The notes beneath the pieces were generated by a model. The model was not told the DNA's origin. It saw only the letters and a list, made by a program, of their open reading frames with translations, and made no database searches. A DNA stretch of 64,000 nt from Loripinus fragilis (lineage: Eukaryota > Mollusca > Bivalvia > Lucinida > Lucinidae), in assembly GCA_964019695.1 (NCBI GenBank), contig OZ026525.1, positions 92,971,779 to 93,035,778 on the forward strand, given 5' to 3'. Both the position numbers and the translations under genes were made by a program. Below, piece by piece: positions 31,675-40,903 of this stretch (within the stretch, counting starts at the first letter, position 1; the number at the start of each line of letters is the position of its first letter).

Positions 31675-31863
31675 TTGATTTTATTCTTTATGTCCCATCA
31701 ACAATCTTTCAGTTATAAAGGGACAGGTCTTCCTGGGTTGAATCAGTACTAAGCTATGATTAATGTTCTTGCTCAAGGACACAACGCAGTGACGCTGATG
31801 AGGCTCGAACCCGTGGCCCCTCGGTCTCGAGCCGAGCACTCTACCACTGAGCCACTGCGCTCC
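31675..31863 (-). mobile_element. SINE-A, full-length
   Basis: Minus-strand head GGAGCGCAGTGGCTCAGTGG and B box GGGTTCGAGCCTCATC. CCACTCTGCTTGT flanks exactly on both sides (31662-31674 and 31864-31876), a 13-bp target duplication. Confidence 0.93.
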
Positions 31864-31990
31864 CCACTCTGCTTGTAAATACATACTTAGTCTAATGGAA
31901 AACTGGAAATCTCCAAGTTAATTTGATTAAAACTAGAGAGGAATGTAGTACATATGATAAAAAAAAATCCAGCATGGAAAGTGTGTACAT

Positions 31991-32213
31991 TGGCGGATCC
32001 AGAAGGGGTTCAGGAGGTTAGGTCGCACCCCCCTCCCCGCACCCCCATTTTTAAATATCCTATGAAAATGAAATAATTTGGTCTCAGTGAGACCAAATTA
32101 TTTCTTTTTCATGGGATATTTAATAAAAAAAATATATAAAAGAACCCCCCCCCCACACACACACACCTTTACACACACAAGCCCCCTTTCCAGAAATCCT
32201 GGATCCGCCCCTG
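31991..32213. mobile_element. PAL-6 hAT-like MITE with 8-bp target duplication
   Basis: The left end TGGCGGATCCAGAAGGGG faces the right end TCCTGGATCCGCCCCTG. GTGTACAT is duplicated at 31983-31990 and 32214-32221. The centre is a perfect hairpin around TTTGGTCTCAGTGAGACCAA. C-runs and an ACACAC tract have expanded in the right arm. Confidence 0.88.
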
Positions 32214-32414
32214 GTGTACATTTGCTCTGAGGGTTTATGATGAATGATAAAGGCAAATCCTTGTACCCTCTACAACTTTCAAACCTTTTGAGATATTTTA
32301 AATTATATCTCAGTAGAATATTTGTTCAAGAAAACTTGCTCTCCCTTGCTCCCTGTGTGAATTACCTCCCTTGAATGAATCTTGAAGGCAAAAACCACAC
32401 TCAGTAACTTTCAA

Positions 32415-32607
32415 GCAGAGCATAGTGGCTCAGTTGTTAGAGCATTAGACTTGGGATTAAAGGGTGATAGTTTCAGACTCACTGCCTGCCAAGTCACCGT
32501 GTTGTCTCCTTTATCCACTCACAGTACTGGTTCAACCTAGGAAAACAGGAAATTGTCCCAACATGACTGAAAAATTGTTGACTGGGAAGTAAAGCCCCAA
32601 CACAAAC
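32415..32607 (+). mobile_element. SINE-A, diverged
   Basis: Head GAGCATAGTGGCTCAGTTGT; TTCAACCTAGGAAAACAGG; tail TTGTTGACTGGGAAGTAAAG. Central domain partly deleted. Confidence 0.75.
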
Positions 32608-33191
32608 ATTAAACTTTGTTTCCTTTCAGATATTTTGTTAATATTTGTTTGGTTCAAGTCAATACAATGTGTCACATGCAAAACGGATTGCTGTCCTTTG
32701 CTTACTGTATGAGTTATCTCCCATGAACAAATTGTAAAGGCCAAACATTGTGATCATCATTACTTTCATATCCTTTTAGTTTGATAACACTTGGTATGGA
32801 TATATCATGTCAAAATGTGATGGGTGCAAGTGTGATTCCTCTGCAGCTCTTCCTTTTTGACATACCTCCTTTGAATGAATTAAGAGGCAAGAATAATAAA
32901 CTTGTTTCTCTATGTTTGCTCTACTATTACAGATTGCATAGTGGGCACTCAGTATCTCATCTGACATTATATGTCAGTTTGTAACTGCTTATCATTTACC
33001 TTTAGGTTAGGGGAATTCGCCATCTCCTCTGATGGCTATATTATTTTTGTTGAAAACACTAAGATTCAGACCAGCTGGCCTCTGATGAAGCCACCTGATC
33101 AGAATCCACACTGATTTCCACTCTGCTTGTAAATTCAACCGGAATGCTGCAGATTAACAGGATCAAAATAGGAGGAGGAGTATAGAAAATA
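32608..33191. other. Intronic sequence without recognised features
   Basis: Words such as GAGTTATCTCCCATGAA recur at about 32352 and 32711 (degenerate direct repeat of about 350 bp). No exon is recognised. Confidence 0.35.
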
Positions 33192-33396
33192 TGGGCCTCG
33201 ACGCAACAAAACCTGTCTCCGGGGTTTCTGACAAAGCGAGTTTCAAACCAGTCTCCTCAATTTCAGAGACTAGCTAGAAAATTTAAATTTCACTTGAAGC
33301 AAGTTTACAGTAAGCGAATAACAAAGGTGTTGATCAGTCTGCGCCTTTGTTGTTCGCAAACCCCCGAAGACAGGTTTTCTTGCATCGAGCCCATAT
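33192..33396. repeat. PAL-3 element
   Basis: ATGGGCCTCGACGCAACAAA to TTGCATCGAGCCCATAT, inverted. Central portion shortened (CTTTGTTGTTCGCAAACCCC). It ends 47 bp before the last GTF2H3 exon. Confidence 0.82.
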
Positions 33397-33442
33397 ATAA
33401 AGCATGACGAGTGTTAACTTTTTCTCTTCATATCTATTTCAG

Positions 33443-33509
33443 TACAACATTCAAGATAAAGGGGCCACCAAAAATTGTGAAGAAAAAATCCAAGAAATCA
33501 GCGTCATGA
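33443..33509 (+). CDS. GTF2H3: GTF2H3 last coding exon and stop
   Basis: Acceptor TATCTATTTCAG precedes the exon. Joined to CA from the microexon it reads HTTFKIKGPPKIVKKKSKKS then AS and TGA (33507-33509). The human protein ends in an equivalent ETAFKISLPPVLK plus Lys-rich tail, so length and composition of the C-terminus agree. The Lys-rich end is a feature of the family. The 3' UTR beyond is crowded with MITEs. Confidence 0.95.
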
Positions 33510-33551
33510 CAGAGTTACCAATATCGTACACATTGATTACCATACATGCTT

Positions 33552-33722
33552 AACTCATCGCATTGTGGTGACTTGTCGTCTGCTGACTTTTTCAAAAATA
33601 AAAAAATCAGGAATGCTATCTGAGTGTCAAATAGTTTGGATCCAGATCAGGGCCGAAGCTCTGTCAGTCCTGATATGGGTCCAAACTGTTTACAAGGGTT
33701 ATCATGAGATGACAAAAGTATG
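33552..33722. repeat. PAL-2 element in the GTF2H3 3' UTR region
   Basis: It contains ACTTGTCGTCTGCTGACTTT at the left and ATCATGAGATGACAAAAGTA at the right. The first candidate poly(A) signal after the stop lies in its left arm. Confidence 0.72.
33597..33602 (+). promoter_or_regulatory. Candidate poly(A) signal AATAAA for GTF2H3
   Basis: AATAAA begins 88 bases after the stop codon, inside a PAL-2 repeat. A second AATAAA is at 34204-34209 in a PAL-7 repeat. Which one is used cannot be told from sequence alone. Confidence 0.35.
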
Positions 33723-33747
33723 CTGGGTAATTTTTCCTGCTTTTCTG

Positions 33748-33925
33748 GTTGTCTGCTGACTTTTTCAAAATTAATTTTTTTCAAAAAGTTTATTTCAGGA
33801 ACACTATCAGAGTGTCAAATGGTATGGATCCAGATCAGGGCTGACATTCTGTTGGTCCTGATCTGGATCCAAACTGTTTGCAAAGTTTATTAGCAGACGA
33901 CAAGTCACCACTGTACCACTCGCAA
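33748..33925. repeat. PAL-2 element
   Basis: GGTTGTCTGCTGACTTTTTC to TATTAGCAGACGACAAGTC. Centre GATCAGGGCTGACATTC facing GTTGGTCCTGATCTGG. Confidence 0.75.
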
Positions 33926-34065
33926 GGAAAGAATTCCCTCCCCTCCTCCTGTTGGCTTCAGTAAATGTTCAAAAATTTCAAATACTAGTTGATCAGTCTT
34001 CACTGTTTGCTATTCTGACGTGCATTTTGTGAATTCTAGCCATGATAACCAACTTTAGAGAACAG

Positions 34066-34266
34066 GCCCCTAAGTTATAAAACTATTGTCATACTCAACT
34101 GAGCACGAAATTTATCCTGCTCATAAATGTTAAAATGCCAACGATTGTTGGCATTTTAACATTTATTAGCATGATAAATACAACACCTAAGAGACTTTAA
34201 AGCAATAAACTTCTTTATTTGCCGGTAACTGAGTTGAGCTTGAAAAAAGTTTTATAACCTCGGGGC
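34066..34266. repeat. PAL-7 palindromic repeat
   Basis: GGCCCCTAAGTTATAAAAC and inverted GTTTTATAACCTCGGGGCC bound it. Inner hairpin AATGCCAACGATTGTTGGCATT is almost perfect. Confidence 0.82.
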
Positions 34267-34364
34267 CAGGCAGAGAAAAATGCTCAAAATTTTAGAACAT
34301 TTACCAGATCATTAAAAAAACATGAATTTAAATTTAACTGTTTACCTAACTAGTGTCCCTTTTA

Positions 34365-34540
34365 AATCCTTTCCTTGCTTGCCGTGACTTTTGTCATCTT
34401 CTGATAACTTTTGCAAATAGTTTGGACCAAGATCAGGTCCGCAAAAATCTGGCCTGATCTGGATCCAATCTATTTTACACTCTGATGTTGTTTTTTTCAA
34501 AAAGGTGATTTTGAAAAAAATCAGCAGACAATAACAGGGT
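34365..34540. repeat. PAL-2 element
   Basis: AAATCCTTTCCTTGCTTGCC at the left and ATCAGCAGACAATAACAGG at the right. Centre CAGGTCCGCAAAAATCTGGC. Confidence 0.7.
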
Positions 34541-34612
34541 GGGTAGTCACGTGGTTTTTGCTTGGATTCTCTGTATGGATGTTTGAATACACTGTACGGA
34601 TATTCTGATCGA

Positions 34613-34957
34613 ATGTAAGTAGATTTCGCTATGTTTTCTCATCCATACCCAGAAAGTTATACACCATTTTCCAGCCCACATTTTTCGAGAGCAAACGCTA
34701 CTAGGATATCCTCTTTAAGCTTCTTACAGTACAAACTCTGTCACAAAGAAAATAAGTGTCGTCCGTATAGTTTATTTCTATGATTCAGGCTCGATCTTCG
34801 CCACTAAAAATTTTGTGACAGAGTCTGTACTCAAAGTAAGAAAGTTTATGAGGATATGCTGGCATTGTTAGATCGGGGAAAATGTTGACTTGAAAATGGT
34901 GTATAACTTTCTGCGTAAAGATGAAAAAACACGGAGAAATCTCTACTTACTTCGCTT
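34613..34957. repeat. Long inverted repeat, arms about 135-145 bp
   Basis: The left arm 34613-34745 (GTAAGTAGATTTC; CAGAAAGTTATACACCATTT; ACTCTGTCACAAA) is the reverse complement of 34811-34957 with some mismatches, around a 65-bp loop. MITE or hairpin element; no coding. Confidence 0.8.
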
Positions 34958-35262
34958 AAGTAGGGCCCACTTGAAAGCCTGAGTGGGCTCAAAAAAAGGA
35001 AAATAATCTTGGAAGTGCTTAAAAAAAATCCGTAAATTATTTGCATAGTTCCTTTATAAACACGCAAATGGTGTATTCTTGTAACCAATTTTATGGAAGC
35101 TATACAACAATTATGTTATGAAATTTCTGTTTTGGAGCTAAAACATCTCGATATGGCTTTATAAAACGGCTAGAAGTATTATTCATTCACTGTCCTTAAA
35201 ATAACAAATAAAAGAAAAAAAAGGTTTAAGTGTCTTATATTTGAATTGTTTTTACTTTGAAA

Positions 35263-35502
35263 ATGAGCAGTGACATAAGATATCCAACAATGTGGTATGT
35301 GCGACCAGGAAAGCCTCAGATCAGCCTGCGCATACGCGCAGTCTGATTAGAGCCTTTGCTAGTCGCTTGAATATTCTACAACTGTTAAGCTACTGAATGA
35401 ACATCATTTGGAGTTTCTAAGCTTAAAAGGGGGCTGCACAGGCTCGTCTGAGTCTACACTTGTCAAAATGCCACATTGTTGGAAATCACATGTCACGGCT
35501 CA
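35263..35502. repeat. PAL-4 element
   Basis: ATGAGCAGTGACATAAGATA at the left, CATGTCACGGCTCAT at the right. CGCATACGCGCAGTCTGAT at the centre-left and GGGGGCTGCACAGGCTCGTC on the right arm. Confidence 0.78.
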
Positions 35503-35568
35503 TTTGCGTATGTTCTCCCTGATTGCATTCCTCTTCAAAACTCTTTAAGAGGTCATGATATGGCATTT

Positions 35569-35757
35569 CAGGGAGCGCAGTGGTAGAGTGCTTGACTGGA
35601 GACCGAGTGGCCACGGGTTCGAGCCTCACCGGGGTCACTGCATTGTGTCCTTGAACAAGAACATTAATCCTAGCTTAGTACTGATTCAACCCAGGAAGAC
35701 CCGTCCCTTTTTAACTGAAAGATTGTTGATGGGAGGTAAAGAATCAAACCAAACAGA
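35569..35757 (+). mobile_element. SINE-A, full-length, best preserved
   Basis: Head AGGGAGCGCAGTGGTAGAGT; B box GGGTTCGAGCCTCACC; central TTGTGTCCTTGAACAAGAAC; tail AAGAATCAAACCAAACAG. ATGATATGGCATTT (14 bp) is duplicated exactly at 35555-35568 and 35758-35771. A young insertion. Confidence 0.94.
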
Positions 35758-35821
35758 ATGATATGGCATTTTACGTAAAACTAGATTTCATTCTTTAGTG
35801 AAACTTTATAGGATTTAAAAA

Positions 35822-35960
35822 ACCCAGATCATCAGAACGGAGAGATTCATTTCTTATCTGGATCAAACCATTTGACACTCTGATAGTGTTCATGAAAGAA
35901 TATTTTGAAAAAGTTAATTTTGAAAAAAGCATGAAAATATTATCTAGCATGCTAATATTT
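35822..35960. repeat. PAL-2 fragment
   Basis: Contains ATCTGGATCAAACCATTTGA and TGAAAAAGTTAATTTTG. The left arm is missing. Confidence 0.55.
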
Positions 35961-36057
35961 ATACAGAGACTATATGAGGATGATTCAGCTCTGTAGATAT
36001 CTTTTTTAAAAAAATAAATAAATATGACAGGGAAATTCCAGATGAACCAATAAAAGG

Positions 36058-36210
36058 GGTGTAAAATTGTGAATATTTTCTTTTCCCTCAGTTTAAACAT
36101 TTGTTTTGGTTCAAAAAGAACCGTCTCACTGAGACATTATTTGAGTACCCACAACATAATATGTTTGGGTTGAGAAATAAGAAAATTAATTTTTGATTAT
36201 GCACTCTGAC
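36058..36210. repeat. PAL-1 hairpin MITE
   Basis: AAGAACCGTCTCACTGAGAC then ATTATTTGAGTACCC. The right arm has lost GGTTCTT. Confidence 0.78.
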
Positions 36211-36632
36211 CTACAAATTGCTTACAAAGCCGTGGGTTTGAGCCCTGGTATGGCTCATTACTTTCATAAAGAACTTACTCCTTTTTACCAAGTTCTTACC
36301 TCGGATTTCTAGTTACTGGCAGCCTGGCTTCAGGCTCTGAGTTCAAGGTAAACTACTGCTACTCGACAAAATTTTTCTCTGATATTATCTCCCTTGTTGG
36401 TTGTAACTCGGACTGATAGCCCTATCAGAGAGATCAAATGTTAGAAAATAAGACTGAAGCGGAGAAGTTTTTTGTTTTTAATCAGTTGCATTTTTTTGCA
36501 ATATGATAAAATTATCAGTTAGACAAGGGCCAGTCTAGTATGAGCTAAAGAAAAAGACTAATAGTAAAACGAGTAAATGCTTTATTTTTAAAACGTATAT
36601 AAGAGTATTAAAAGCATACAAACATAATTATA
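36211..36632. other. Intergenic sequence, nothing recognised
   Basis: AT-rich, no exon or repeat boundary. Lies between the convergent GTF2H3 and HPD genes. Confidence 0.35.
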
Positions 36633-37471
36633 TGCTCAGAAGAAAAAGTTTAGTCAGTACAGACACAGTGTGCAATTATTTTGTAGGACAGTCTTAATAT
36701 TGACAAAAACCTTACCTAACATGAAATTCATTTAATTGCTTTCAAATGTGAACATTTTCAACAAAAAATTTGAAAAGATACCTCTTTTCTTCATCAAAAT
36801 TACACAAAGGGGTCACTGTCAAAATTCAAATTTAAAAACTCAAAATCAGTCTAGCGCTTCTCAGACGATTTCTGGTAGTAAAGACGGAAATTCTCGTACC
36901 TGTTGCATTTCTAAGGTGTTTAAGAAGTTTCCAAGCGGCCATGAAGAGATTACGTCATGTTGACGTCACTATGACCCTAACTTCATCTGGCGTCGTTATT
37001 CGCGGTCTCCCTGACAGATGCTTGTCAATTTTACTGCCAGACTGTCGAAAACATGTTTGCAGACGATAAATTGTTTGTTCATTACATCCAAAACTGCGAG
37101 CACGTCAGCAACACGTGTTCCTGCTTCAAGACGTCAAAAACGCGGTATTTCTGTAATTTGTTGATAGCCTGGACGGCGACTTAAGCTTGCTAGCACTGAA
37201 TTTTCTCCGGATTATTGCAATAGGAACAACTCTCTTTCAGTATCAAACAGCATATGAGAAAATAACCCTGCCAGTTAACCGCAGCACGTGCACATCGTGC
37301 ATTTTGAAATTTGGTTGGTACAGTCTAATAAAGGCATTATTTGTCACACAATAACGGATACATGTAAAGCTACGATAATACAACTCATATATACAATTTG
37401 ACAATGATATATCCAGTATTGTTGATTTTATGAGAAAACATAAATACTGACTAAACTTTTTCTTCTGAGTA
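36633..37471 (-). mobile_element. Tc1/mariner-type transposon with 29-bp inverted ends, internally deleted
   Basis: Left end TGCTCAGAAGAAAAAGTTTA and right end (complement) TACTCAGAAGAAAAAGTTTA continue to GTCAGTA. TA flanks at 36631-36632 and 37472-37473. It encloses a transposase N-terminal relic on the minus strand but lacks the catalytic region, giving 839 bp in all. Confidence 0.87.
36838..37140 (-). pseudogene. Tc1-like transposase N-terminal (paired helix-turn-helix) relic
   Basis: The minus-strand words, in order, are LEAGTRVADV, then in a second frame ARSFGCNEQTIYRLQTCFRQ, SGSKIDKHLSGRPRITTPDE and VRVI. After a stop come ATGTRISVFTTRNRLRSARL. This is the Tc1 DNA-binding domain with its GRPR hook (family pattern SGRPRxTTxxEDRxI, then ATGxxISxxTVRxRL). 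At least one frameshift and one stop. The DDE domain is absent. Confidence 0.86.
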
Positions 37472-37545
37472 TATAAATATAGAGAGAGATACCCACGTCC
37501 TTACATGCATAATATAATTACTGTATCACGTTCAACTCTTAATAC

Positions 37546-37735
37546 TTGGACAAATATAACTGCAAACAGTGTGTACCAAGATCAAACTGCTCCTACAAGA
37601 ATATCAGAACTTATATAACTGCAAACAGTGTGTACCAAGATCAAACTGCTCCTACTTTTGTAACTGAACAGTTTGTACCCAGATCACTGCTCCAAAAGGA
37701 GCAGTCTGATCTGGGTCTGCATTGTCTGTCATAAT
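37546..37735. repeat. PAL-8-related repeat with a 69-bp direct duplication
   Basis: TATAACTGCAAACAGTGTGT followed by ACCAAGATCAAACTGCTCCT occurs twice (from 37555 and from 37614). The hairpin AGCAGTCTGATCTGGGTC closes the right side. Confidence 0.7.
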
Positions 37736-37774
37736 ATCACTACTTTTCACACAGCCAGTAAAGATATTAACTCT

Positions 37775-37925
37775 GCCTGCTAGCGGCAAATTTTGTCATC
37801 TGCTGTTGATCTTTGCAAACATGTGGACCCCATGCTGTTTGACGCTCCGATGTTATTCCCGAAAGAACACTTTAAGAGTAATGTTGAAAAATATCTGCAG
37901 ACAACAAAAAATCAGATTTTAGGAT
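37775..37925. repeat. PAL-2 element, centre deleted
   Basis: GTCATCTGCTGTTGATCTTT at the left, TCTGCAGACAACAAAAAATC at the right. CATGTGGACCCCATGCTGTT marks the deletion joint. Confidence 0.65.
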
Positions 37926-38084
37926 CAGTGTAGCAAGAAGTTATGCTGTCTAAGTATTAAGAGATTAAGCTGTATGTTGAACATTAAGCTTTCCAGCAAG
38001 ATCTTTGGCTAAAACAATGTTAGCATTGTAAATACACATGTATTATCATGATATCACTAAATTAACTTTTACTTCTGTCTATAA

Positions 38085-38300
38085 CTCTTCCCTTGCTAGC
38101 GGCGACTTTTGTCGTCTGCTTATAACCTTTGCAAATCATTTGGACCCAGATCAGGACCAACATAACGTCGGTCCTGATCTGGATCCAAACTGTTTGACAC
38201 TCTGATAGTGTTCATGAAAGAATTTTTTGAAAAACTTAATTTTGAAAAATGTCAGCAGACAACAACAAAATTGTAAAATTACCCAGCATGCAAAGAGTTT
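38085..38300. repeat. PAL-2 element, well preserved
   Basis: TAACTCTTCCCTTGCTAGCG and CAGCATGCAAAGAGTTTA at the ends. GTCGTCTGCTTATAACC / TCAGCAGACAAC. Centre CAGGACCAACATAACGTCGG then TCCTGATCTGG. Confidence 0.82.
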
Positions 38301-38659
38301 ACCCTTAGAGCGCCACCTATAATTTGCAGCAGACGACAATTTCAAAAAATTTTGCCGCTTTTTCAAAAAATTCAAATATGGCATAATATATCATGAGAAT
38401 CGTCTGCTGGCAGACAATTCTCATGAAATATCATACCTTATTTTTATTGAAAACTAGGAAGGATGTTTTAATTTGTCGTCTGCTGCAGCCGTGATTGGCG
38501 CTTTAAGGGTCAAATATGACAGCTGGTGTTGAAAAGAAAGTATGACAGTGAGAGATCACCGACAGTGGTGGCAGGGACTTTCCTGGGGGGCAAGGGGCCT
38601 CTGTATGTTAAAATATTCCCCAGTTTTTCTACCCCTCAAAGCTCTTTAACTCTTTGCCT
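38301..38659. repeat. PAL-2-like variant with ATGAGAATCGTCTGC hairpin
   Basis: ATCATGAGAATCGTCTGCTG faces CAGACAATTCTCATGA at about 38390-38425, and GCAGCAGACGACAATTTC / AATTTGTCGTCTGCTGCAG flank it (38325 and 38475). The outermost words are GAGCGCCACC / GGCGCTTTAAGGGT. This is a distinct palindrome sharing only the GTCGTCTGCTG word. Confidence 0.7.
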
Positions 38660-38811
38660 TTTGGTATTTTAACGTTCATAAGCATGATAAATACCACATC
38701 TGAGAGACTGTCAGCAAGAAACTTCTTCACTTTTCCTTATTTTAGTTTTTATGAGTAGTTGAAATTTCGTGCTCAGTTGAGTTGAGCATGAAATAGGTTT
38801 TATAACCCCGG
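38660..38811. repeat. PAL-7 element, left end degraded
   Basis: ATTTTAACGTTCATAAGCATGA and GAGCATGAAATAGGTTTTATAA (split here in words of the family) mark it. The right end is intact and the left is lost. Confidence 0.6.
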
Positions 38812-38867
38812 AGTCTGATCTAGATCCAAACTTGTATTTGTACCTTTAAAAGATCTTAATTTCTTTG

Positions 38868-39115
38868 CCAACTGGTGCAACGTCTGCTGATAATATTTGA
38901 AAACAAGCGTGGAACCAGATTGGTCCGAACTGCTTGATATTCTGATGGTATCCCTATTAAAAAGAATTTGTTTAAAAAGTTAATTTTGAAAAAAAAAATC
39001 AGCAGATGACAAAAAAAAGGAACTTTCAATTTGTCAGTTCTTATGTGTCTGGTCCAATCTGTTTGCAAAGATTATCAGCTGACGACAAAAACTGCCACTA
39101 GCAAGGAAAGTGTTA
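38868..39115. repeat. PAL-2 element
   Basis: CAACGTCTGCTGATAATATT at the left. Two right-arm words are present, ATCAGCAGATGACAAAAA (about 38998) and ATCAGCTGACGACAAAAA (about 39075), so it is probably two overlapping copies. Confidence 0.65.
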
Positions 39116-39436
39116 GCAAGACTCCACTGTAAATATGTACAAATATTTTTTTCCAACAGTAAAAATACAACACTTTTCATAATACAGGAATGACTGAAGT
39201 AAGATCTGTTAAAAAAAAACTCAAAAATAACCCCCAAATCTTCTAAAATAAAAAAAAATATCTCGCACAGAAAATCCCCCTTGTGCGTTTTTATTTACAT
39301 GAAAATTGAGCAATGCGTTCAGGTGTGGTTATCAGATATAATATATTCAAATCTGAGATCTAGGCAAAGCAGTTAATGTTAATGGGAAAATAATATCAAA
39401 TGCTGTGAGGAAATTAAATTGCAGGCCTCCAGATAA
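39116..39436. other. Intergenic sequence, nothing recognised
   Basis: A-rich runs (39209-39260) and no element boundary. Confidence 0.35.
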
Positions 39437-39540
39437 GAGTGTGTATTTGAAAATTATTTTTCTTATTTCTCAACCAAAACATGTGTTGTGGGTACTCAAA
39501 AGAACCGTCTCAATGAGACAGTTCTTTTGAGCACCCAAAC
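39437..39540. repeat. PAL-1 hairpin MITE, left half (split)
   Basis: AAGAACCGTCTCAATGAGAC then AGTTCTTTTGAGCACCC. Sequence then switches abruptly; the family sequence GTTTAAACTTATGAATAAG resumes at about 40101. Confidence 0.8.
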
Positions 39541-40097
39541 CAATTATACAGTTATTTCATGCCTGTTTGTAGTATAGTCAAACTATTACCCCGAGGTGCC
39601 GTGAATGACCTGATGTAATATTGCACGAGGCCAAAGGCATGAAATAACTGTTTTATTACCCAACCCATTTGATGAAATACTTAGCAGGGTTCCTTGAATG
39701 GAGTTGCTGTAGACGATGCAGTTTTGTTGCAAAACAGAAAATTTCACCAAATCTGCTCAATTTTGGTCTCAAAATGTTTCGCTCGTTCTAACTAAGAAAA
39801 CAACTACCCACACTTTATGTTTCTGACCATAAACAACGAAGTTATTGGAGTTTAAAGTTGCCAGACCACGCCTCATTTTCACCATTGTTGCATAACGTCT
39901 CCTTTCATAAACAAACCGTACGCACACATTGTCGTGCATGATAATAAGCACCTGTGTGTTTTTAACAGGGAATCGGGAAACCAGGCCCATGGTATAGTGC
40001 CAGTCTATAGTCATATTTATTGACCGGTGGACTAGTTCAGTGACTCGTGGCATAGCAAAAAATAGACAATTACTCCGTATATAGACGGTTGGGTAAT
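39541..40097. mobile_element. About 557-bp insertion splitting a PAL-1 element
   Basis: Inverted words ACAGTTATTTCATGCC (39549) and GGCATGAAATAACTGT (about 39637) form a hairpin. TTATTACCCAACC (about 39655) is inverted at the right end (GGTTGGGTAAT, 40088-40098). A minus-strand frame 39769-40053 has no match that I know. No clean target duplication was seen. Confidence 0.55.
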
Positions 40098-40160
40098 GAG
40101 TTTAAACTTATGAATAAGAAATATTCCCAATTATGCGCTAAAAATATTTGCCTATCTGGA
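40098..40160. repeat. PAL-1 hairpin MITE, right half
   Basis: GAGTTTAAACTTATGAATAA and AATTATGCGCTAAAAATATT match the part of PAL-1 that follows the hairpin in intact copies. Confidence 0.7.
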
Positions 40161-40359
40161 CCTTTTGTATTGGTAGAATTTCCCAAACTGTGACTTGCAA
40201 ATCTTTATACTTGTCAAACCAATGACTGTGTCAACGATATTTAAAAGAACCAGAATGATCGTTAATTATCAAAACTGACTATAGAAAGTGGTACCATGCA
40301 TTCGTACACTATGATATAACTTACACACTTATTTCCTTCATTTGTACACCTTTTCACAT

Positions 40360-40600
40360 TTGGGCCTCGACAAGCGAAAACCTGTGTTCGGGGGTTTGCG
40401 AACAACACAGGTGCAGACAAGCCTGCGCATCCGCGCAGTCTGATCAGTGCCTTTGTTATTTGATCTTTGAAAAGTACCATATGAAAACTTGCTACAGGTG
40501 AAAGTTTAATTTTCTACCTAGTCTCTGTAGCTGAGCAAACTGGTTTAAAACTCGCTTTGTTGGAAACCCCAAAGACAGAATTTGTTGTGTCAAGGCCCAT
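40360..40600. repeat. PAL-3 element
   Basis: TTGGGCCTCGACAAGCGAAA at the left and TTGTTGTGTCAAGGCCCA at the right. CGCATCCGCGCAGTCTGATC in the centre is a strong hairpin. Confidence 0.85.
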
Positions 40601-40715
40601 GTCATTTCAGCATTTTTTCACATATCATTATAAAGTAATTAAAATATTTAACAACTCATTTTATACTTTGTGTGTGTGCCAGCATCAGAGACGCTGTCAA
40701 GACTTCATAGAATTT

Positions 40716-40903
40716 CAGTGGCGGATCCAGAGGGGGTTGGGGGTGTTGGCCCGAACCCCCCTTTGAGTCAAAATTATTTTATTTTCATGGAGAATTTTCA
40801 GAAAAATCAGGAAAAATGAATGAAAAAATCAGGTACAGTAAACAAATCGAACCCCCCTTTGCAAATTTGAAGCCCCCTATTAAGAAATCCTAGATCCGCC
40901 CTG
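40716..40903. mobile_element. PAL-6 hAT-like MITE
   Basis: CAGTGGCGGATCCAGAGGGG at the left, AATCCTAGATCCGCCCTG at the right. The central hairpin of the other two copies is missing here. Confidence 0.82.

Noticed and set aside
39769..40053. 94-codon minus-strand frame
   Set aside because: It sits inside an insertion with inverted words and shows no motif; I cannot tell it from chance.
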